64,000 bases of DNA from Paenarthrobacter ilicis (lineage in GTDB: Bacteria; Actinomycetota; Actinomycetes; Actinomycetales; Micrococcaceae): positions 1,302,001 to 1,366,000 of the forward strand of contig NZ_JAFBCD010000001.1 of NCBI RefSeq assembly GCF_016907545.1. The letters run 5' to 3'. Position numbers and translations under genes: made by a program. Shown piece after piece: positions 28,220-39,550 of the stretch. Positions within the stretch are counted from its first letter, which is position 1. Each line of letters opens with the position of its first letter. Under the pieces are notes generated by a model. The model did no database searches and was not told the origin of the DNA. It saw only the letters and a program-made list of their open reading frames with translations.

Positions 28220-28366
28220 TGTCTGTGGGGTGCGTGGGTTGGTCCTCGGGACTGAAAAATCCGCCACCGTATGGGGGAACTGCGGATTGCACGGCTGCCG
28301 GCATGTGTCGGTTGGCTTGGAAGTCGCTGCTGGTGGGCGGCAGTACACAAAGGGAATTCTGGGGCT

Positions 28367-31300
28367 GTGACATCTTTCTTCGGTCGGCTGTGGCCAAAAA
28401 AGCGTCGTAACAAGAAACTTCTCGCGGGCACCGCTGCGACCGCTGCGGGTGCTTTGCTCGTGACGGGCGCCATCCTCTATCCGGGGTTCAAGACCACCGA
28501 GGTGGACTTGAACGACGGCGGTGTGTGGGTTGTGAGCAAGACGAAGAACGCCGTGGGCCGGTTGAACTATCCGTCCCGCGTACTCGATGGTGCCGTCACG
28601 CCGGCAAGCACCACCTTTGATGTCCTGCAGCACGACGGCAATGTGTTTGTGGACGACGAATCCGGTTCCACCATCAATCAGGTGTCAGCGGCCAACCTGA
28701 AGCTTGGGGGCGACAAAAAGCTCCCCTCGTCCGCCCAAGTCAGTTACGGCTCAACAGTGCTGTCGGTCACCGACCCTGCCCGCGGCAAGGTGTGGGCGCT
28801 CTCTCCGTCCACTGTTAACGGCTTCGATGAAGAAGGCACAGAGCCGGTCCTGACCGGCAACCAGAATCTTGTGTCCGCCGTGGGGCAGGACAACCGCATC
28901 TACACTGCCGATCCTGGAAAGGGCGAGATCACGGTGACCACCGTGGACGCCAACGGTGAGCGCACCAACTCCGACGTCACCAAGGTGGATGAGCTCAAGG
29001 GAGCCGGGGATCTCCAGATGGCCGTGGTGGGCGACAAACCGGTGGTACTGGATGCTGCCTCGGGGAACCTCTTCCTGCCCGGCGGCCGGAAGCTCCAGCT
29101 CCAGGACGCGCGCGAAGCCAAGCTCCAGCAGAGCAGCGGAGAAAGCAGCTACGTCGCCATCGCAACCCGCAAGGCCCTGCTGAAGCAGCCCTTGGACGGA
29201 TCTACCGCCGCCACGGTCAACGCAGGTGGCGAAGGAGTGCCGGCCGCCCCTGTCCAGGTCAGCAAGTGCGTCCACTCTGCATGGGCCGGGGCCAACAAGT
29301 ACATCCGGGACTGCGACAACGACGCCGATGACAAGAAGAACGATGTTCCGAAGGCAAGCGCCTCACCGAGCTACGTCTTCCGGGTCAACCGGGACCTTGT
29401 GGTCCTCAACGACGTGAACTCCGGCAGCGTCTGGTTGGTCAACCAGAACATGCAGCTGGTGAACAACTGGGACGATGTTGTCCCGCCCAAGAACCAGTCC
29501 GACGATCAGGACCAGGAGTCCGCGGACAATAACACCATCAACGTCCTCCCGGACCGTACCAAGCCGAACCGTCCACCGGAAACCAAACCGGATGAATTCG
29601 GGGTCCGCCCCGGGCGCACCACCATCCTCAGCGTCCTGGACAACGACTCGGATCCGGATGGTGACGTTCTCACCGCAGCAGTGGGCGCCAACGGCCCCAA
29701 ATCGGGAACGCTGGAAAGCATCTACGGTGGCTCTGCTTTCCAAGTGAAAGTGCCTTCCGATGCCAAACCCGGCAGTGAGGTTTTTGACTACAACGCCTCG
29801 GACGGCCGTGGGTTGTCCGCGGGTGGCCAGGTCACGCTCCGCGTGGTGGGACCTGACGAGAACAAGCCTCCGTTCTTCAAACGCGGGGAACCCACCACCA
29901 TGCTGGTGGAGCAAGGTAAGTCCGTCAGCCAGAACATCCTGACCGACTGGATGGACCCTGATGGTGATGACCTGGTCCTGCTGGATGCCAAGTCGGACAA
30001 CGACCAGGACCAAGTGAAGGTCAGGCGTGATGGATTGCTGACCTACCAGGATTCCGGTGCCGCTCCGGGTAAGAAAAATGTCACCATCACTGTGTGGGAT
30101 GGCCGTGCCACCACCACCGGCAGGATAGTTGTCAACGTGCAGCCCCCGGGCGCCCTGGCCCCTGTGGTCAATGCCGACCACGTCACCGCCGTGGTGGGCC
30201 AGGACCTGGTGATCGCACCGTTGAAGAATGACGTCGACCCCAACGGCGGCGCGTTGCGCGTGGCCCACGTGGAAGCCGCGGGACAGGCTGAATTGGGGCC
30301 CGTGACCGACGGCGGTACCTTCACTTTCCGGAGCAACACACCTGGACCGGTCTACTTGACGTACATCGCCAGCAATGGTCCGCAAAGCAGCCAGGGCCTG
30401 ATCCGCGTGGACGTTGAGTCCGGAAAGGATGCCGGCGCGCCGGTGGCCGTTCACGACGTCGCCCTCCTGCCTGTAGGCGGCAGTGTCCTGGTTGATCCAC
30501 TGGCCAATGACTCCGACCCCTCCGGTGGCGTACTGGTTCTCCAATCGGTCACCGTTCCGGACGGCTCGTCGGCTTCCGTCAGCGTGATCGACCACAGCGT
30601 CCTTCGTGTCACGGACGTCCTCGGCGCCAAGGAACCGTTCGTTTTCAGCTACACCATGTCCAACGGACGTGCCTCGGCCACGGGCACTGTCGGTGTGGTC
30701 CCGGTGCCGGCGCCCGCCGTCGTCGAGGCTCCGCAGCCCAAACCCGACGAAGTAAACGTCCGCGTCAACGACGTTGTCACCATCCCGGTCCTGGACAACG
30801 ACACCCACCCGCAGGGTGAGGAGCTGTCCTTGGATCCCGTGCTGGCACAGGGTATTCCGGAAGAAGACGGCAAGGCGTTCATCTCGGAAAAGACCCTGCG
30901 GTTCATCGCCGGCCCCACACCCAAAACGGTGCGGGCCATTTACAACGCAGTGGATCCGCAGGGCCAGAAGAGTGCTGCAGCGGTCACCATCCACATCCTT
31001 CCGTTGGAGGGAACACAGAACACGCGGCCCCAACCGCAAAACCTGACCGCCCGGGTGGTGGCAGGTGGCACGGTCCGCATCCCCGTCCCCCTGGACGGCA
31101 TCGATCCCGATGGCGACTCGGTACAGCTCACCGGCATCGACAGCACTCCCACCATGGGAACCGCGACGGCGGGCAGCAGCTTCATCGACTTCGTCGCCGC
31201 AGGTGACGGCGCAGGAACGGACTCGTTCAGGTACAAGGTGATCGACCGCCAGGGCGCCGTGAACACCGGAACGGTTACCGTTGGTGTGGCCCCGCGTGGC

Positions 31301-34300
31301 GAGGACAACCAGAAACCGGCCCCCGTGGATGACGAGGTCAAGGTCCGTCCCGGACGCCAGATCGCCGTCGATGCGATCGCCAACGACACCGATCCTGACG
31401 GCGACATCATCCGCATCCTGACGGACAGCATCGAGGCCGACGGGGGAGTGGACGCACAGGTCAGCAAGACCAGCGGCCGTGTCCTGGTCACGGCTCCGAA
31501 CACCGAAGGAACCGTGAACGTTCGCTACTCCGTGGCAGATGACCGCGATGCGGTGGGCAACGCCACCATCCGTGTGATCGTCAAGAACGACATTCCACTG
31601 CAGGCTCCGATTGCCCGCGACGACCGGGTGACTTCAGCCCAGACGCTGGGGAAGACGGCCGTGGACGTTCCCGTCCTCAAGAACGACGAGGACCCGGACG
31701 GAGTGGGGGAAAACCTCAAGATCTCCACCGGGTTGGACACTGCGAGGCCCGGATCAGAGGGCAATGTTGTGGTGGATCTGACCGAACAGCCGCAATTGGT
31801 CCCTTACACGGTGGAAGATGTTGACGGCTTGAAGTCCACGGCCATCATCTGGGTCCCGGGCATCGGCCAGCAGGTTCCGACCCTGGCGAAGGACGAAGTG
31901 GTGGAGCTTGTCTCCGGGCAGTCCACCACCGTTGACCTGGCCGAATGGGTGAAGGTCCGTGAGGGAAAGTCGCCGCGACTGACCCAGGTTGACCGGATCA
32001 AGCTGATCGGCTCCGACGGCAGTGATCCCGTAGCCAACAATGGCACGTCCATTAAGTACACCGCGGGCGCCGAATATGTGGGGCCTGGCTCCATCAGCTT
32101 TGAGGTCACCGATGGCACTGGCCCCGATGATCCCAACGGGCTGAAGTCAACGCTGAGTATCCGTACCAAAGTCCTGCCGGACCCCAACAAGAACAATCCT
32201 CCGGCACTGTTGGGCAGCGACCTCGACGTCCCCAAGGGCGACTCGTCCAGCCTGGACCTGGGCAAGCTGACGTCCGATCCGGACTCCGACGATGTGCAGA
32301 ACATGAAGTACGAGCTCATGGGCGGCGCCACGGGTGGGTTCAAGGTGAACCTGGATGGCAAGACCTTGAAGGCATCTGCCGACGACTCTGTCCAGATTGG
32401 CCAAACCGGAACTGTCCAGGTCAAGGCCAAGGATCCCCGCGGACTCGAAGCCGTGGCCACCTACAAGCTGGCCCTGACCGCCTCCAACAGGCCCAAGGCA
32501 GTGGCCAACGACGACGTGGAACCGGACGCGCAGTCCGGGAAGCCCGTGACGGTCAATGCCTTGGCCAACGACTCCAATCCGTTCCCGGATACTCCGTTGA
32601 AAATCGTCTCGGCAGTGACCGAGACCGGGCAGGGAACAGCGGAGGCAAGTGGCTCCAACGTCACGGTCACCCCGGCTTCCGGTTTCACCGGAACCATGGT
32701 GGTGGCTTACACGGTGTCGGATAAAACCGGCGAACTGTCCCGCTACGCCACAGCCCGCATCAGGCTGACCGTGAAGGACAAGCCCGCCGCGCCCACCACT
32801 CCGTTGGCCCAAAGCGTTGGCGACCAGACGGCGCTGCTCACCTGGAACGCCCCCGCGGACCGCGGGTCACCCATCACGAAGTACACCGTTTACGGAGAAG
32901 GCGGGTTCAAGCAGGACTGCCCTGCCAACACCTGCACGCTGACAGGCCTGACGAACAACGTGAAGTACCACTTTGCCGTCACGGCCACCAACGCCATCGA
33001 TGAGTCCGAGCGTTCACCGGCCTCCGCGGAGGTCCGTCCCGACGTCAAGCCTGATACCCCCGTGGCTCCCACCCTGAAGTTCGGGGATAAGCAGCTCTCC
33101 ATTGCCTGGGTTCCCCCGGCCAGCAAGGGTTCACCCGTGAAGTCCTACGACCTGGAAATCTCGCCTGCCCCTGCCGGCCAGAATCCCCAGATCCAGAACC
33201 TCACCGGCTCCAGCCATGTGTGGTCCGGGCTGACCAATGGCGTGGCCTATAAGGTCCGTGTGTTGGCCCGTAACGATGCCAAGGAACCGTCGGAGTGGAG
33301 CGCCTACTCGGCAGCGGAGACTCCTGCGGGGGTCCCGGCCACGCCGTCTGCACCCACGGTTGCAGGTGCCGAATCGGTTGGCACGCAAAGCCAGCTGCAG
33401 GTCAGCTGGAAGGCGCCCAACAACAACGGTGACGCAGTGTCCGCCTATACGCTGACCACCTACCGTGGCGGTGCCGTCGTCGGGACCCAATCGGTGGCCG
33501 GAACGTCGCAGAACGTCACGGTGGCCAATGCCGAAGCGGACTACACCTTCACGGTCTCGGCAACCAACAAAGCGGGCGTCAGCGGCGTCAGCCAGCAATC
33601 CGCCGCTATCCGCGCCGCCGGAAAGCCCGGCACCGTGGGAAGCGGCTCTGTGACTGCCACGGGAGCCAGCGGCCAGTTGCGTGTCACCTTTACCCCGCTG
33701 ACTGCAGCCGAACGCAATGGATCGCAGGACAACGAGATCACCTACCGATGGCAGACCGCCAGCGGTTCGGGTCCGATCGGGCGTGGCGGCGGGGACATCG
33801 GCGGTCAGCCGAATGGAACCGATGTGGTGGTCAACATCATCGCCACGTCCGTGAAGAACGGCATGGCGGGTGACGCCAAGGCGATCGGTTCGGGGAACCC
33901 GTACGGGCCCCCGAATGCGCCCAACGTCAGTGGCGGAAAGTCAGGCAAGGGCGACGGCCAGGTCCACTGGACGTGGAACAACCCGGCCATGAACGGCCGC
34001 CCCTTGGACCACTTCGAGGTCAGCCTGGACGGTGGGGGATGGGCCAGCGTGGGCAAGGCCAACAGCTACGACGCCGCGGGCGGCGGCTGGGACAAGACAC
34101 GCAGGTTGCAGGTACGGGCGGTTACTGTAGTTGCCGGACCGGCCAGCGGAAACGTCGCGTCGACCTCCGGCGCGGACCCTACTCCGCCACCGCCACCGCC
34201 GGCGCCATCCACCGAGATCCAGGCCCACAACAACACGTGCCCCGGAAAGCCCGGACAGCCCGATACCTTCAACCCGAGCGGCCCCTCATGTGGCGCCGGC

Positions 34301-34459
34301 TGGGTGTCGCGCTCCGAGGGCCGGCTGAAGATTGACTGCACCAAGAACATCTATGGCGGCAGCACAGCCTGGTTCCGCGTCACTGAGGGCAGCCACCCGG
34401 GCTGGTTCGTCAAGTCCACCACCGTGGACATTTACGGCTCCCGGCCGGGAGGCTGCTAA
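28367..34459 (+). CDS. Giant surface protein 2, paralogue of the preceding gene
   Basis: About 2,030 residues with the same order of parts as its neighbour: basic start (KKRRNKK), one hydrophobic helix (residues 20-40), propeller-like domain, about ten [12 protein letters not shown] Ig repeats, FN3 domains (about 1475-1930) and a four-Cys end closing in PGGC. Stretches such as [20 protein letters not shown] are identical in both proteins, so the pair arose by tandem duplication and then diverged. A proline run ([10 protein letters not shown]) precedes the C-terminal SH3b-like domain ([20 protein letters not shown]). The GTG at 28367 gives [12 protein letters not shown], placing the charged segment directly before the helix; an upstream extension is less likely. 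The moxR operon starts 66 bases downstream. Confidence 0.85.
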   Translation: MTSFFGRLWPKKRRNKKLLAGTAATAAGALLVTGAILYPGFKTTEVDLNDGGVWVVSKTKNAVGRLNYPSRVLDGAVTPASTTFDVLQHDGNVFVDDESGSTINQVSAANLKLGGDKKLPSSAQVSYGSTVLSVTDPARGKVWALSPSTVNGFDEEGTEPVLTGNQNLVSAVGQDNRIYTADPGKGEITVTTVDANGERTNSDVTKVDELKGAGDLQMAVVGDKPVVLDAASGNLFLPGGRKLQLQDAREAKLQQSSGESSYVAIATRKALLKQPLDGSTAATVNAGGEGVPAAPVQVSKCVHSAWAGANKYIRDCDNDADDKKNDVPKASASPSYVFRVNRDLVVLNDVNSGSVWLVNQNMQLVNNWDDVVPPKNQSDDQDQESADNNTINVLPDRTKPNRPPETKPDEFGVRPGRTTILSVLDNDSDPDGDVLTAAVGANGPKSGTLESIYGGSAFQVKVPSDAKPGSEVFDYNASDGRGLSAGGQVTLRVVGPDENKPPFFKRGEPTTMLVEQGKSVSQNILTDWMDPDGDDLVLLDAKSDNDQDQVKVRRDGLLTYQDSGAAPGKKNVTITVWDGRATTTGRIVVNVQPPGALAPVVNADHVTAVVGQDLVIAPLKNDVDPNGGALRVAHVEAAGQAELGPVTDGGTFTFRSNTPGPVYLTYIASNGPQSSQGLIRVDVESGKDAGAPVAVHDVALLPVGGSVLVDPLANDSDPSGGVLVLQSVTVPDGSSASVSVIDHSVLRVTDVLGAKEPFVFSYTMSNGRASATGTVGVVPVPAPAVVEAPQPKPDEVNVRVNDVVTIPVLDNDTHPQGEELSLDPVLAQGIPEEDGKAFISEKTLRFIAGPTPKTVRAIYNAVDPQGQKSAAAVTIHILPLEGTQNTRPQPQNLTARVVAGGTVRIPVPLDGIDPDGDSVQLTGIDSTPTMGTATAGSSFIDFVAAGDGAGTDSFRYKVIDRQGAVNTGTVTVGVAPRGEDNQKPAPVDDEVKVRPGRQIAVDAIANDTDPDGDIIRILTDSIEADGGVDAQVSKTSGRVLVTAPNTEGTVNVRYSVADDRDAVGNATIRVIVKNDIPLQAPIARDDRVTSAQTLGKTAVDVPVLKNDEDPDGVGENLKISTGLDTARPGSEGNVVVDLTEQPQLVPYTVEDVDGLKSTAIIWVPGIGQQVPTLAKDEVVELVSGQSTTVDLAEWVKVREGKSPRLTQVDRIKLIGSDGSDPVANNGTSIKYTAGAEYVGPGSISFEVTDGTGPDDPNGLKSTLSIRTKVLPDPNKNNPPALLGSDLDVPKGDSSSLDLGKLTSDPDSDDVQNMKYELMGGATGGFKVNLDGKTLKASADDSVQIGQTGTVQVKAKDPRGLEAVATYKLALTASNRPKAVANDDVEPDAQSGKPVTVNALANDSNPFPDTPLKIVSAVTETGQGTAEASGSNVTVTPASGFTGTMVVAYTVSDKTGELSRYATARIRLTVKDKPAAPTTPLAQSVGDQTALLTWNAPADRGSPITKYTVYGEGGFKQDCPANTCTLTGLTNNVKYHFAVTATNAIDESERSPASAEVRPDVKPDTPVAPTLKFGDKQLSIAWVPPASKGSPVKSYDLEISPAPAGQNPQIQNLTGSSHVWSGLTNGVAYKVRVLARNDAKEPSEWSAYSAAETPAGVPATPSAPTVAGAESVGTQSQLQVSWKAPNNNGDAVSAYTLTTYRGGAVVGTQSVAGTSQNVTVANAEADYTFTVSATNKAGVSGVSQQSAAIRAAGKPGTVGSGSVTATGASGQLRVTFTPLTAAERNGSQDNEITYRWQTASGSGPIGRGGGDIGGQPNGTDVVVNIIATSVKNGMAGDAKAIGSGNPYGPPNAPNVSGGKSGKGDGQVHWTWNNPAMNGRPLDHFEVSLDGGGWASVGKANSYDAAGGGWDKTRRLQVRAVTVVAGPASGNVASTSGADPTPPPPPPAPSTEIQAHNNTCPGKPGQPDTFNPSGPSCGAGWVSRSEGRLKIDCTKNIYGGSTAWFRVTEGSHPGWFVKSTTVDIYGSRPGGC

Positions 34460-34524
34460 GCCATGGCACTGACCATTCAATTCGACATTCCCCTCACCAC
34501 CTTCACAACGAACAGGATCAACCG

Positions 34525-35496
34525 ATGACCATGACAAACGAGCAAGCCGCGTGGTTTGCAGAAACGTTCGACAAGCTCGTTGCCAACGTGGGCCAGGCCG
34601 TGCTGGGCAAGGAACACGTCATCCGCTTGACGTTCACAGCGATGCTGGCCGAAGGCCACGTCCTGTTTGAAGATGCTCCGGGAACCGGCAAGACGTCCCT
34701 GGCCCGCGCGTTGGCGGCCACCGTGCAGGGCTCGCACAACCGCATCCAGTTCACCCCCGACCTTCTGCCGTCCGACGTCACGGGTGTAACCATCTATGAC
34801 CAGAAGACCCAGAAGTTCGAATTCCACAAGGGCCCGGTCTTCAGCAACATCGTCTTGGCCGATGAAATCAACCGTGCCTCGCCGAAGACGCAGTCCGCGT
34901 TGCTGGAGGTCATGGAAGAGTCACGCGTCACGGTGGACGGCACAACATACGACGCCGGCCGTCCGTTCATGGTGTTGGCCACCCAGAACCCCATTGAGCA
35001 GGCAGGTACCTACCGGCTTCCCGAGGCCCAGCTGGACCGCTTCCTGATCAAGACCTCCATCGGCTACCCGGACCACGCGTCCACCGTCCGCCTCCTGGGT
35101 GGCGCCAACTTGAAGGACCGTTCCAAGGACCTCACCGCCATCATCACCACGCAGGCTGTTGCAGACATGGCGGACCTCGCGGCCACCACGCACGTGGACA
35201 CAGCAGTGCTGGAATACATCTCCCGGTTGTGCGAAGAGACCCGCAATGCCTCGGAAACCCGCCTGGGTGTGTCTGTTCGTGGCGCCTTGGCCATGGTCCG
35301 CGCCGCCAAGGTCTGGGCTGCCGGCCAGGGCAGGAACTTCGTGCTTCCCGACGACATCAAGGAACTCGCTCCTGTGGTGTGGACCCACCGCTTGGTCATG
35401 GATCCTGAGGCAGAGTTCTCCGGAGCCACGCCTGAGGTTGTCCTCAGCCGCGTACTGGGTGATGTCGCAGCTCCCCAGCAGCGCGCCAACGCCTGA
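34525..35496 (+). CDS. moxR: MoxR-type AAA+ ATPase
   Basis: A 323-residue AAA+ ATPase. Walker A EDAPGTGKTSLARAL is at about residues 50-64, Walker B NIVLADEINRASPKTQSALL at about 111, and sensor 1 LATQNPIEQAGTYRLPEAQ follows. These are standard MoxR family marks. MoxR proteins work as chaperone-like ATPases, often with DUF58/VWA partners encoded next door, as here. The start ATG 34525 has AGGA 8 bases upstream; ATG 34531 is an alternative. It follows giant gene 2 on the same strand. A hairpin lies in the 113-base gap to the DUF58 gene. Confidence 0.95.
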   Translation: MTMTNEQAAWFAETFDKLVANVGQAVLGKEHVIRLTFTAMLAEGHVLFEDAPGTGKTSLARALAATVQGSHNRIQFTPDLLPSDVTGVTIYDQKTQKFEFHKGPVFSNIVLADEINRASPKTQSALLEVMEESRVTVDGTTYDAGRPFMVLATQNPIEQAGTYRLPEAQLDRFLIKTSIGYPDHASTVRLLGGANLKDRSKDLTAIITTQAVADMADLAATTHVDTAVLEYISRLCEETRNASETRLGVSVRGALAMVRAAKVWAAGQGRNFVLPDDIKELAPVVWTHRLVMDPEAEFSGATPEVVLSRVLGDVAAPQQRANA

Positions 35497-35547
35497 CGGC
35501 CAGCCAACGCCTCACTATTCACGGCAGCGCTCGTCGCAGCACACGGA

Positions 35548-35573
35548 GGGGGATCGCCACCCGGCGATCCCCC
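35548..35573 (+). terminator. Hairpin between moxR and the DUF58 gene
   Basis: GGGGGATCGCC (35548-35558) pairs perfectly with GGCGATCCCCC (35563-35573) around a four-base loop ACCC. It lies 52 bases past the moxR stop in the only sizeable gap of the gene run. It could be a weak terminator, attenuator or mRNA-processing/stability element that lets moxR be expressed more than the downstream genes. No T-tract follows. Confidence 0.45.
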
Positions 35574-35609
35574 CCGCCTACTTCCTTCGGTTCGAACAAA
35601 GGTCCACAC

Positions 35610-37013
35610 ATGTCCTCCAGCACACCCCTGAACAGGGCTGCTGAATCGCTCAAGCGCGCAACGTCCGCTGTGGCCGGTAAGGTCCGCTCGGTGCGCGGTC
35701 CGTCCGGCCAGCCACGGAACCGCCCGGGCCGTCCAGGAAAAGCCGGGGGCGGCAGCAAGCTGCATCCGGCAGCCGTATGGTCCGAAGCCATGGGAACAGC
35801 CGGGGAAGCACTGGGTCCTGCCTGGCGTAAAGCCACGTCCCTATGGCTCGCGTACGTGTGGCCCGTGCTGTCCGTGGTCAGTTTGCTGGGCTGGGTTGTC
35901 CTGGCTGCTTCTGTTGCGCTCTGGTGGGCAGGACAGGCCTGGGGCTGGCAGGAGGCAAAGTCCGCTGCGCTGGTGGCCTTCCTGTTGTTCGTCCTGGCCA
36001 TCGTGTTCATTGTGGGCCGCTCGGCATACGGCGTGGTCCTCGACCTGGCCAGAACCCGCGTTGCGGTGGGGGATGATGCCGTAGGAAGCATCGCGGTATC
36101 CAACGTCTCGGCCCGGCCGCTCTTGCCGGCCTCGCTTGAACTGCCGGTCGGCGCCAACACTGCCGTTTTCCACCTGCCGCGCATGAAACCGGCCCAGGTT
36201 CATGAGGATCTCTTCACAATTCCCACGGCCCGGCGTGCGGTGATCGTGGTGGGGCCGGTACGTTCGGTCCGCGCCGACCCCCTGCACCTGCTGCGCCGGA
36301 GGGTGCTGTGGACAGAGCCTGTGGACCTCTTTGTCCACCCGCGGACCGTGGTGCTTGGCAGCTCGGCTGCAGGGTTCATCCGCGACCTCGAGGGCATGCC
36401 TACCACCGAACTTTCCAGCGCCGACGTTTCGTTCCACGCCCTGCGCGATTACGTGCCCGGCGACGACCGCCGCCACATCCACTGGAAGACGACGGCCCGC
36501 ACCAACAAGCTCATGGTCCGCCAGTTCGAAGAAACCCGACGTGCCCACCTTGCCATCGCCCTGTCCATCAACACCGACGAATACGATTCCGAGGCTGAGT
36601 TTGAGATGGCAATTTCCGTGGCCGCTTCCATCGGCCGCCAAGCGATCAGTGAGCAACGGGATCTGGATGTCTTGACCCAAAAGGGTCCACTTCGCTGTGA
36701 AACCGGCCGCAACCTGCTGGACGATACCACCAGGATTGTCGGCGCACCCATGCGGCGCACCGCCGTCGACCTCGCCCGGAACCTGGCGGACGCCGTCCCC
36801 AACGCGTCCGTGGTGTTCTTTGTGGTGGGAAGCCACGTCACCGCCACCGAGCTGCGGACCTGCGCGGCCTCCGTTCCCCCTGGTGTACGCAGCCTGGCAG
36901 TCCGTGTCCAGCCTGGCGCTGCCCCGGCCCGTGCCAACATCGCGGACCTGACGGTGCTGACCGTCGGCGATCTGGATGACCTGGCCATTGTTCTTAGAAA
37001 GGCGTCCGCATGA
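35610..37013 (+). CDS. DUF58 domain membrane protein
   Basis: A 467-residue protein. The basic, disordered N-terminus (residues 1-75) is followed by two membrane helices at about 85-105 and 118-140 (VAFLLFVLAIVFIVGRSAYG). The DUF58 core is marked by SFHALRDYVPGDDRRHIHWK and TTARTNKLMVRQFEETRRAH. DUF58 proteins accompany MoxR ATPases and transglutaminase-like proteins in many bacteria; the domain resembles a VWA-like fold, but its biochemical role is not settled. The 3' end overlaps the next gene by 4 bases (ATGA), so the two are translationally coupled. Confidence 0.92.
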   Translation: MSSSTPLNRAAESLKRATSAVAGKVRSVRGPSGQPRNRPGRPGKAGGGSKLHPAAVWSEAMGTAGEALGPAWRKATSLWLAYVWPVLSVVSLLGWVVLAASVALWWAGQAWGWQEAKSAALVAFLLFVLAIVFIVGRSAYGVVLDLARTRVAVGDDAVGSIAVSNVSARPLLPASLELPVGANTAVFHLPRMKPAQVHEDLFTIPTARRAVIVVGPVRSVRADPLHLLRRRVLWTEPVDLFVHPRTVVLGSSAAGFIRDLEGMPTTELSSADVSFHALRDYVPGDDRRHIHWKTTARTNKLMVRQFEETRRAHLAIALSINTDEYDSEAEFEMAISVAASIGRQAISEQRDLDVLTQKGPLRCETGRNLLDDTTRIVGAPMRRTAVDLARNLADAVPNASVVFFVVGSHVTATELRTCAASVPPGVRSLAVRVQPGAAPARANIADLTVLTVGDLDDLAIVLRKASA

Positions 37014-39550
37014 GCTCCGAGCCCAATCTCCGCGTGCGGCCCCGCGCAACCAAAGCGGCAAAGCGGGCTGCATCGCCCGGCGGAAAAGGTTCCGGCCGGA
37101 ACGGGTCCGTGGGCCGTTCCCGCACTGCCGCCGGCGAATCGATGTTCGCAGATGGCCGCCCGCTGTGGCACTTCGCCGTTGACTGCGGTGCCCTGACAGC
37201 GCTCCTGTTCCTGGGCATCCTCGGCTTCAGCCTGAGCTTCGGTGGGGATGCCCACTATTTGCTGGCCGGGCTGGGTGGCGTGATCCTGGGCCTGGGCATC
37301 TCGATCCTCAATGCCCACCTGCGGCTGGGCATGCTGATTACAACGGCCATGGCCTTCGGTGCGTACATGCTGTTCGGATCGGCCTTGGCTGTCCCGGACT
37401 CTGCGGTGCTGGGATTCCTGCCCAGCCTGGACTCCCTGCGGACCCTGCTGCTGGGTATCGTGTTCGCCTGGAAGGACATGCTGACCGTTGGAGTCCCTGT
37501 GGGCACTGCCAACGGCACGCTCATTGTGCCGTTCCTCAGTTCCCTCCTGATGGCGCTGGCCGCTGGCCTGTTGACATGGCGCTTGAAGAGCCCCTATTGG
37601 CCGCTCCTGCCCGTCCTGGTGTTGTTCGTTACCGGCATCGCCTTCAGTACCAGTGCCGGGTTCCTCAACGTGGAGCGGGGCGTCTCGCTCACCATCATCG
37701 CGATCGTGTGGGCCACCCTCCGCCGTGACGTGCTCCGCCAGCGCAGTACCAAGACCGTCTCGGCCAACCGTCCGGATGCCGATACCAGTGCAGCACGCCG
37801 CGGTCAGCTTCGACGCCTGGGAACCGCGGCGGCCGTGATCGCCGTCGCCGTGGGGCTCACCGCCGTCGTATCTCCCCTGGTGACCGCCAGCGATGACCGA
37901 AAGGTCCTGCGCAACACGATCGTTCCGCCGTTCGACCCGCGCGACTACGTCACGCCGTTGGCAAGCTTCCGGAACTTCGTGAAGGACGAGAAGGACAAGA
38001 CGCTCTTCACGGTCAAGGGATTGCCGAAGGACGCCCGGGTGCGCTTGGCCGCCCTGGATGCCTTCAACGGCATGAACTACACCATGGACCCCAACAGCTC
38101 AGGCAACTTCAGCAAGGTGGGCGACGCGAAGTCTCTGAACACCTTGGCCGACTCCGGGAGCCCGGTGAAGGACACCAATTACACGCTGGGCATCACCATT
38201 GAGGACTACCAGGGCTACTTCGTTCCCGGTGGCCGGCACACCACCGGAATGAGCTTCGCGGACAACTCAGGTGCTGCCTCGGGCCTCTATTTCAACTCCG
38301 GCACGGATACCGCAGTCACCACCAACGGCTTGGTCAAGGGAGACAGCTACACCGTCCAGGTTTCGGACCCCGGAACCTTGGAGCACGGGCAGTTGACCCA
38401 GTACGACTTCGCCAAGATGACGTTGCCTGACGCCCAGGAAGTACCGCCGATTGTGGCATCGCAGGCCAACGAGATCTCAGCGGACGCCCCCACCGCCATT
38501 GACCGTGTCCGGCAAATTGAAGCGCATTTCCAAAAGAGCGGCGCCTTCAGCAACGGCCTGGTGGCTGACGGACAACTTCCCAGCCTCCCCGGTCACAGCG
38601 CGGCGCGCGTCAGGAACATGCTCTCAGCCAAGCAGATGCTGGGCGACGACGAACAGTATGCAGTGTCCATGTCCCTCATGCTGCGCCATTTGGGCATTCC
38701 CTCCCGGGTGGTCATGGGCTTCTACCCTGATCCCAAGAGCCCCGAGAACGGTGCCGGAGACCTCAAGATCACCGGCAAGGACGTGCATGCGTGGGTGGAG
38801 GTTGCCTTCGACCGCGTTGGCTGGGTGTCGTTCGATCCCACCCCGCCCAAGGACAACGTTCCCATCCCGCCGGACCCGGAGAACAAGTCCAAACCCAAGC
38901 CGCAGGTGCTGCAGCCGCCGCCCCCGCCACAGGAGCCCGCGGACTTGCCGCCGGACTCCACTCCCGATGCGCTGGATGCGGACGAGAAGAAGAACAACCC
39001 CTGGTTGTTCTGGGGACCGCTGCTGGCCGCCATCGGTGTTGCCCTGATTCCCTTGGGAATTCTGGCCATCCCGTTGCTGCTTATCCTCCTTTTGAAGGCA
39101 CGACGCCGGAAGGCACGTTTCCGTGACGGCCACCCCGCCCAGCGGGTTGGCGGTGGATGGAACGAGGTAATGAGTTTGGCTACCGACATGGGAGCTTCGA
39201 TCGACACGAAGTCCACCCGCCGGGAATCCGCCACTGTCATCGCCGAAGCGTTCCCCACTGCGGGAACCACCACCACCAAGCTGGCACACCGGGCAGATGC
39301 CGCGGTATTCGGGGCAGGCCAACCCAGCGAGGACGAGGTCAAGGAGTACTGGAAGATCGTGGATTCGTCGTTGACGGACATCACCGGCAGCGTGGGGTTC
39401 TGGAAACGCCAACAGGCAAGGTTCTCGCCACGGTCCCTGCTCTCTGACGGGCGGGCCGCACTCCTCCGCCGCCGGCAGTCTCCTTCCAACGGAGCCCAGC
39501 CGCGACTTCCGCTGATCGGCAAGAAGAAGGATGCATCCGATGAGCAGTGA
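37010..39550 (+). CDS. TgpA-like membrane protein with a transglutaminase-fold domain lacking the catalytic Cys
   Basis: An 846-residue protein. Several N-terminal membrane helices occupy about residues 50-300. An external region contains the transglutaminase-like domain at about 495-625, and one more helix (about 665-695, FWGPLLAAIGVALIPLGILA) leads to a cytoplasmic C-terminus. The core reads LGDDEQYAVSMSLMLRHLGI, VHAWVEV (His 593) and FDPTPP (Asp 609). In active family members the position before E-x-(F/Y)-A is Cys; here it is Asp 547 (codon GAC at 38648). His and Asp are kept, but the nucleophile is missing, so it is probably a pseudoenzyme or binding module. It follows DUF58 with a 4-base overlap. 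Confidence 0.88.
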   Translation: MSSEPNLRVRPRATKAAKRAASPGGKGSGRNGSVGRSRTAAGESMFADGRPLWHFAVDCGALTALLFLGILGFSLSFGGDAHYLLAGLGGVILGLGISILNAHLRLGMLITTAMAFGAYMLFGSALAVPDSAVLGFLPSLDSLRTLLLGIVFAWKDMLTVGVPVGTANGTLIVPFLSSLLMALAAGLLTWRLKSPYWPLLPVLVLFVTGIAFSTSAGFLNVERGVSLTIIAIVWATLRRDVLRQRSTKTVSANRPDADTSAARRGQLRRLGTAAAVIAVAVGLTAVVSPLVTASDDRKVLRNTIVPPFDPRDYVTPLASFRNFVKDEKDKTLFTVKGLPKDARVRLAALDAFNGMNYTMDPNSSGNFSKVGDAKSLNTLADSGSPVKDTNYTLGITIEDYQGYFVPGGRHTTGMSFADNSGAASGLYFNSGTDTAVTTNGLVKGDSYTVQVSDPGTLEHGQLTQYDFAKMTLPDAQEVPPIVASQANEISADAPTAIDRVRQIEAHFQKSGAFSNGLVADGQLPSLPGHSAARVRNMLSAKQMLGDDEQYAVSMSLMLRHLGIPSRVVMGFYPDPKSPENGAGDLKITGKDVHAWVEVAFDRVGWVSFDPTPPKDNVPIPPDPENKSKPKPQVLQPPPPPQEPADLPPDSTPDALDADEKKNNPWLFWGPLLAAIGVALIPLGILAIPLLLILLLKARRRKARFRDGHPAQRVGGGWNEVMSLATDMGASIDTKSTRRESATVIAEAFPTAGTTTTKLAHRADAAVFGAGQPSEDEVKEYWKIVDSSLTDITGSVGFWKRQQARFSPRSLLSDGRAALLRRRQSPSNGAQPRLPLIGKKKDASDEQ

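Larger units (their letters stand above)
22090..34459 (+). repeat. Diverged tandem duplication of a 6.1-kb gene
   Basis: The two giant genes align over their whole length. The first conserved block (about 22095-22200 and 28462-28570) is still nearly identical at DNA level, e.g. TTCAAGACCACCGAGGTGGA in both. The repeat number and FN3 count match, while the C-terminal domains have diverged most. The duplication is old enough for synonymous sites to have drifted. Confidence 0.8.

Noticed and set aside
28114..28366. Small gene or riboswitch in the gap between the two giant genes.
   Set aside because: No frame with a ribosome site and no recognisable riboswitch core; only a GC-rich hairpin.
22000..34459. 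Mobile element as the cause of the giant gene duplication.
   Set aside because: No transposase, terminal repeats or target duplication around the pair; a simple tandem duplication explains it.
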